Part shown: positions 60,350-64,000 of the stretch, in pieces
How the letters are laid out: the number at the start of each line of letters is the position of its first letter
How positions within the stretch are numbered: position 1 is the stretch's first letter
NCBI RefSeq assembly: GCF_004216775.1
Contig: NZ_SGXF01000001.1
Span: 112,828-176,827 of the forward strand
Length of the DNA stretch: 64,000 nucleotides
Origin: Cuneatibacter caecimuris
Lineage (GTDB): Bacteria > Bacillota > Clostridia > Lachnospirales > Lachnospiraceae
Reading direction: 5' to 3'
The notes under the pieces: generated by a model
What the model was told of the DNA's origin: nothing
Databases searched by the model: none
Seen by the model: the letters and a program-made list of their open reading frames with translations, nothing else
Made by a program: the position numbers and the translations under genes

Positions 60350-62301
60350 TTTTTATTTCCTCCCTGTCTTACTTTGATCATATACATAATAGTTACAATG
60401 AAAAATAACAAGCCAAAACATATTTCTGGAGCTAATCGCTCCCCATATTGCAGCAACAGTTTAATTTTTGAATGTCCAACTGACGACCACATCGCATACA
60501 GAGTAAGGTTTTCAAATATTGGCGTATTAAAATCATAAATTTCTCCATTAGCGTCGGTCCAGCCTACAAAAGAGTACCCCTCTCTGGTATATTCTGGGAG
60601 CATCTCTTCTGAAATTTTTCCACCCGGCTGAATATAGATGTATACATTATTCTCCCATTCGCTTAAAACTTTAACTGTTACATATTTATCCTCTGACAAC
60701 CACTGGTCATCCAGAAAATTTACTCTTTCATTGATCCAATTCCTGATATCTTGACAGCTATCAGCAAAGCTTTCTCTAGTCCACCGGATCATATCCATAG
60801 CAGCAGAGGCATTAATTCTATTTTGAAATTCAGTCAGACGATCATCTAATAATGTCTCAACAGAAGGCTTCAAACGGGTAGCGTAATACTTCTTCACAAG
60901 GTTATCAAAATCTTCATGTTGCAGTAATTTTTCATACAAATCTGTACTGAATGCTGTCCCATTAAGTTTTGTAATCTGCTGAGAATTTCCAAGAAAAGCT
61001 CCTTCATAATCCCATCCTGGACCCGCTTTTAAAATATCATTAGCATCTTTAAAATAATATGCACTTGATCTTCCTGCATCATTAAAAGCAAGGAACTCTT
61101 CCAAAACATACTTTAACGCAAAACTATCAATATCAATATAATCAGTATAATATTTTCCTTTGTTATTATAACCGCTTTCACTGCTCACGGCCTGATAGAA
61201 CTCTTCCATATAGTTTTTAATATACTCAGCCTCACCAATACTTGCATTTTGAGGTGATTTTATAACATAATGATCTCCTGATGATAAGATAAAACCACTT
61301 TTTTCTTCTGCATAATATTCTGCCACATCCCTCTCTAAAAGATAGCCCCCCGTGATATCCTCCGGTTCATTTTTCCAGAGAACTGCTTTCAATGTCTCAG
61401 ATTTATTAATGAACTGCTCCAATTTATTTGCTTTCTGTCCAGGATTAGTCAGCTCATTAACTCTTTCAAGATCTTTTATATTAATACCATTTTCTCCAAC
61501 AGAAATCTTTTCACACAAAAGATAATTTCCTGCATATTCTCCGTTAAAATACAAATCTACAAAAGCCGAATCCGTTGTGTTCTGCCTTCCAATTTCTTTT
61601 TCAAGCCAAAAAGAAATATAGTTAGATAAATAATTACTTCTGGCATTTGCAATTAATACCCACTCACACGATTTTTTCAATCCAAGCAAATTAGTTGGGT
61701 TTGATAGTGAAAATTTATATCCTTTTTTTATACAGCCTGTCCAAGAAGTATTTCCTCTCCCACTTAGTTTTTCTATTTTTCCATTAAATAGCTCCTCTGG
61801 GTTAGATGATAGAACACTAATAGCTCCTTTTTCAGAATTTCCTTTCTTTTGATTTATGTAGTCCATTTTACCGCTATCAGTTTCAATGAATAAAGCGGGG
61901 ATATTCCTTGATTGCATAAAAATAACATCAATTTCTTTCAGATTTTCTTTTTTGTGATTTATAGATGCTGTATATGAAAAATTCAGTTCAATATCATTCA
62001 CACTAACTCTCTGCTTATCTTCCAGCCCAACAATTCGAAACGAGTTTGATTCTGTTTCCAAAATTTCGAAGCTTGTTGTTTCTGCCGGGAGAAAAAAATA
62101 ATATCTGCCATCTTTCTCATTATACCATCCATTTACTGTTTTAGAATCTTCTGCAGGATTAATCAAAATTTTCAGCTTAATCGCTGCCTTATCTTCATAT
62201 GATTGAATATGAATAAAGCACGTAACGGCGACAAAGAATACAAGAAAAGCAAGAATTAGAATATACAAAAAAATATTTGGATTTATCTTGTTTTGTTTCA
62301 T
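60346..62301 (-). CDS. CotH-like kinase protein, membrane-anchored
   Basis: 651 residues. An N-terminal membrane helix (FLYILILAFLVFFVAVTCFI) is followed by an extracytoplasmic CotH kinase domain with SGRGNTSW, KGYKFSLSNP, WVLIANARSNYLSNYISFWL, VDLYFNGEYAGNYLLCEKI and KAGPGWDYEGAFLG. Then a Listeria/Bacteroides-type InlB repeat (YTREGYSFVGWTDANGEIYDFNTPIFENLTLYAMW) and a C-terminal membrane helix close it. CotH kinases phosphorylate spore coat proteins; here a cell-surface substrate is more likely. Operon with VTC and DUF4956 genes. Confidence 0.9.
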   Translation of the reverse strand: MKQNKINPNIFLYILILAFLVFFVAVTCFIHIQSYEDKAAIKLKILINPAEDSKTVNGWYNEKDGRYYFFLPAETTSFEILETESNSFRIVGLEDKQRVSVNDIELNFSYTASINHKKENLKEIDVIFMQSRNIPALFIETDSGKMDYINQKKGNSEKGAISVLSSNPEELFNGKIEKLSGRGNTSWTGCIKKGYKFSLSNPTNLLGLKKSCEWVLIANARSNYLSNYISFWLEKEIGRQNTTDSAFVDLYFNGEYAGNYLLCEKISVGENGINIKDLERVNELTNPGQKANKLEQFINKSETLKAVLWKNEPEDITGGYLLERDVAEYYAEEKSGFILSSGDHYVIKSPQNASIGEAEYIKNYMEEFYQAVSSESGYNNKGKYYTDYIDIDSFALKYVLEEFLAFNDAGRSSAYYFKDANDILKAGPGWDYEGAFLGNSQQITKLNGTAFSTDLYEKLLQHEDFDNLVKKYYATRLKPSVETLLDDRLTEFQNRINASAAMDMIRWTRESFADSCQDIRNWINERVNFLDDQWLSEDKYVTVKVLSEWENNVYIYIQPGGKISEEMLPEYTREGYSFVGWTDANGEIYDFNTPIFENLTLYAMWSSVGHSKIKLLLQYGERLAPEICFGLLFFIVTIMYMIKVRQGGNKK

Positions 62302-62308
62302 ATATGAT

Positions 62309-63007
62309 TCATCCTCTGCTCAAAAAATACTTACATAAATAAAATTTAGAAAAAGTTGTTCTTTGCCCGGTATCAGTATAAATTAATTCTTCTATGTAAT
62401 CGGGCAAAAATTCATCGTACTTCACTTCTAGTATTAGCATATCCGGCATTAAAATAGGCCTCTTAGCCATTTTACTTGAAAAAAAATTGCTGAATTCCAT
62501 GGAACCAGAAATATTCATATCAAATGTAATTCTAACATTTCCTAAACTATAAGTATACGGAATTCTGTCATATTCAGTTATTACATCCGGATGCAATAAT
62601 CGACATTGTCTTTGTAATTCGAATTTTTTTAACAAAGGAGGTAATGTACTAAAATTCTGCAATGGCTTTCCACAAATTACGGTGTCCACTTGTTCTTTCG
62701 TCATTCTGCACTGCAGTTTTTGAGTCATTAGATTTTGTTTTCTTTTTAATTCCAGTCGGATAAATTCGCTTTTACCATTATATATACGAATTCTGAACTT
62801 TTCGCGAGGATCAGTACCATTAACATTCTCATAAAAACATGTATGCTCATAATCATCAAAATAAAGGCTTCTTATATTATATGAATCACCAAGCAAATGT
62901 CTATCTTTTTGCAAAACCCCCTGGATAGCACTTTCAATAGAAATTTTTTGCGCTCTGCTAATAATAAACTTATTTTCATGTCTAAAACCTTCTTGTCTAA
63001 TGCTCAT
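62309..63007 (-). CDS. VTC-domain polyphosphate polymerase-like protein
   Basis: 232 residues. A triphosphate-tunnel (VTC/CYTH-like) domain: FRHENKFIISR, IRSLYFDDYEHTCFYENVNGTDPREKFRIRIYNG, FIRLELKRKQN, LMPDMLILEVKYDEFLPDYI. In yeast Vtc4 this fold makes polyphosphate from ATP; bacterial relatives beside DUF4956 and CotH are uncharacterised. It is predicted cytoplasmic and starts the trio. Confidence 0.88.
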   Translation of the reverse strand: MSIRQEGFRHENKFIISRAQKISIESAIQGVLQKDRHLLGDSYNIRSLYFDDYEHTCFYENVNGTDPREKFRIRIYNGKSEFIRLELKRKQNLMTQKLQCRMTKEQVDTVICGKPLQNFSTLPPLLKKFELQRQCRLLHPDVITEYDRIPYTYSLGNVRITFDMNISGSMEFSNFFSSKMAKRPILMPDMLILEVKYDEFLPDYIEELIYTDTGQRTTFSKFYLCKYFLSRG

Positions 63008-63151
63008 TTATTTTTTATCCTCTTAATCCAAATTTCGAAGTAACTTCACAGGGTTATCTTTATCCATGTTTTAATAAAAAATTTCCATATATAGAAAAAT
63101 AAATCCATACATGCACTGTCTCTGATACTATTTTTTTAATCCTAATGAATG

Positions 63152-64000
63152 TTATCTGTCTTTATTCCTTCGTAGCTGCACATTATATACCATTTTCATC
63201 AAATTATCACTAAGCCATTTAACTGCAGCCGAGTTTATCAAGATTAGAATTAAAGAAACTAATATCATTAAAAGATATCCTCCGCCAGAACTAACACCAG
63301 GAATATATTTGTACACTGCAAGCAAAATAAACTGATGAGTTAAATATACCTCATAAGACAAATCAGATAAAAAATTTATAATGTGTCTTTCGCCCATTTT
63401 CTTTAATCCCTTATACAGCAAACTGAATACTAACATACCCAATAAACATCTTGAAAGATTAACAAATACTGCATCATATAGCCCATAGATACTCATTTCT
63501 GATATATTTATCTTCTCAAGAAGTATTCTCATTGCAATCAAAATACTTGTGGGGAGCCATAATTTCTTAATCGCTCCATTATACCAGTCCACTTTTTCAT
63601 CAGTATATCTAAAAAACACATATGCGATACAGAACAAGCTTATATTTATCCCATATGCTGGATATCCAACAATTAAGAAAAAGCTTAATAGCGTAAAACA
63701 CAAAATCAGAATAAATATAGCCTTTTTAATTAAAAACAATTCAACTGTTTTCTTAAGTAACCAGTCCAGTATGGGTACTAACAGATAGCAAATTAAAAGA
63801 ACAGAAATGTACCAAAAATGACCTAATCCCAATACCCCTTCCGTGCTAAAACCAGCGCCTCCTATTAAATAAACAGCTACCGCTTTAAAAGAAACCGGAT
63901 ATCTTATAGCAAATAGCGCTAACACAATAAACAAAAGATATATCCACATGGGAAGCATAATCCGCAGCAATCTTTTTTTATAAAATTCCATTGCAGAGGA
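63152..64000 (-). CDS. Acyltransferase_3 membrane protein, N-terminus outside window
   Basis: The frame stays open past the first in-window ATG (63991) to the window edge. The FYKKRLLRIMLPMWIYLLF motif normally sits about 70-90 residues into an Acyltransferase_3 protein, so the start lies beyond 64000. About eight membrane segments are visible, and the typical HQFILLAVYKY near the end. It is probably another O-acetyltransferase of the surface glycan. Confidence 0.85.
   Translation of the reverse strand, partial: SSAMEFYKKRLLRIMLPMWIYLLFIVLALFAIRYPVSFKAVAVYLIGGAGFSTEGVLGLGHFWYISVLLICYLLVPILDWLLKKTVELFLIKKAIFILILCFTLLSFFLIVGYPAYGINISLFCIAYVFFRYTDEKVDWYNGAIKKLWLPTSILIAMRILLEKINISEMSIYGLYDAVFVNLSRCLLGMLVFSLLYKGLKKMGERHIINFLSDLSYEVYLTHQFILLAVYKYIPGVSSGGGYLLMILVSLILILINSAAVKWLSDNLMKMVYNVQLRRNKDR

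Overview
The window looks like the chromosome of a gut Firmicute of the Lachnospiraceae type (Blautia-like is my best guess). The grounds are AGGAGG-type ribosome sites throughout, near-consensus SigA promoters, spore-surface-like collagen proteins, a SigA/RpoD gene, and a glycyl-radical microcompartment of the fucose/rhamnose type. Most of it has balanced base composition. The RES-toxin island (about 3.2-5.4 kb) and the surface-polysaccharide region, above all 59-64 kb, are visibly AT-rich.

Layout. 0-2.4 kb: two convergent collagen-like surface protein genes and an amidase. 2.5-5.5 kb: a small accessory island (DUF1801 protein, small orphan ORF, RES-domain protein, decayed fragments) ending at a tRNA-Leu(CAA). 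5.6-11.5 kb: rhodanese lipoprotein, zinc alcohol dehydrogenase, GNAT-like protein, uracil permease/uracil phosphoribosyltransferase operon and a cation efflux protein. 11.7-19.8 kb (minus): a cell-envelope run, zapA - U32 peptidase - FtsW/RodA - PBP2-like - M32 carboxypeptidase - Mrp. 19.9-29.9 kb: ruvAB, an 89-bp tandem repeat, an M20 amidohydrolase, a sodium:solute symporter, ackA, queH, rpoD, a lipid kinase and a DeoR regulator.

30.0-42.2 kb (minus) is a complete GRM-type bacterial microcompartment locus. It encodes a glycyl radical diol dehydratase and its activase, a fuculose-phosphate aldolase, a CoA-acylating aldehyde dehydrogenase, an alcohol dehydrogenase, PduL, an RnfC/PduS flavoprotein, seven shell proteins and an EutP/PduV GTPase. 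Taken together: the aldolase splits L-fuculose-1-P (or L-rhamnulose-1-P) to DHAP and lactaldehyde; lactaldehyde is reduced to 1,2-propanediol; the radical enzyme dehydrates it to propionaldehyde; the aldehyde dehydrogenase, alcohol dehydrogenase and PduL convert that to propionyl-phosphate and propanol. A downstream acetate kinase (ackA at 25 kb) could recover ATP. Two strong promoters divide the cluster, one before the radical enzyme and one before the aldolase, and a terminator closes it.

42.4-46.0 kb holds a PHP phosphatase, a small ORF, uridine kinase, an SseB-like protein and a DNA-binding-like protein. 46.1-64.0 kb (minus) is a surface polysaccharide locus: UDP-GlcNAc 2-epimerase and UDP-ManNAc dehydrogenase (making UDP-ManNAcA), a Wzx flippase, at least six glycosyltransferases, five acyl/acetyltransferases, and a DUF4956-CotH-VTC trio. 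Two genes here carry runs of nine G on the coding strand. One is in frame near the start of an acetyltransferase; the other breaks an acyltransferase into two frames. This is the pattern expected of phase-variable surface decoration and is the observation I would follow first.
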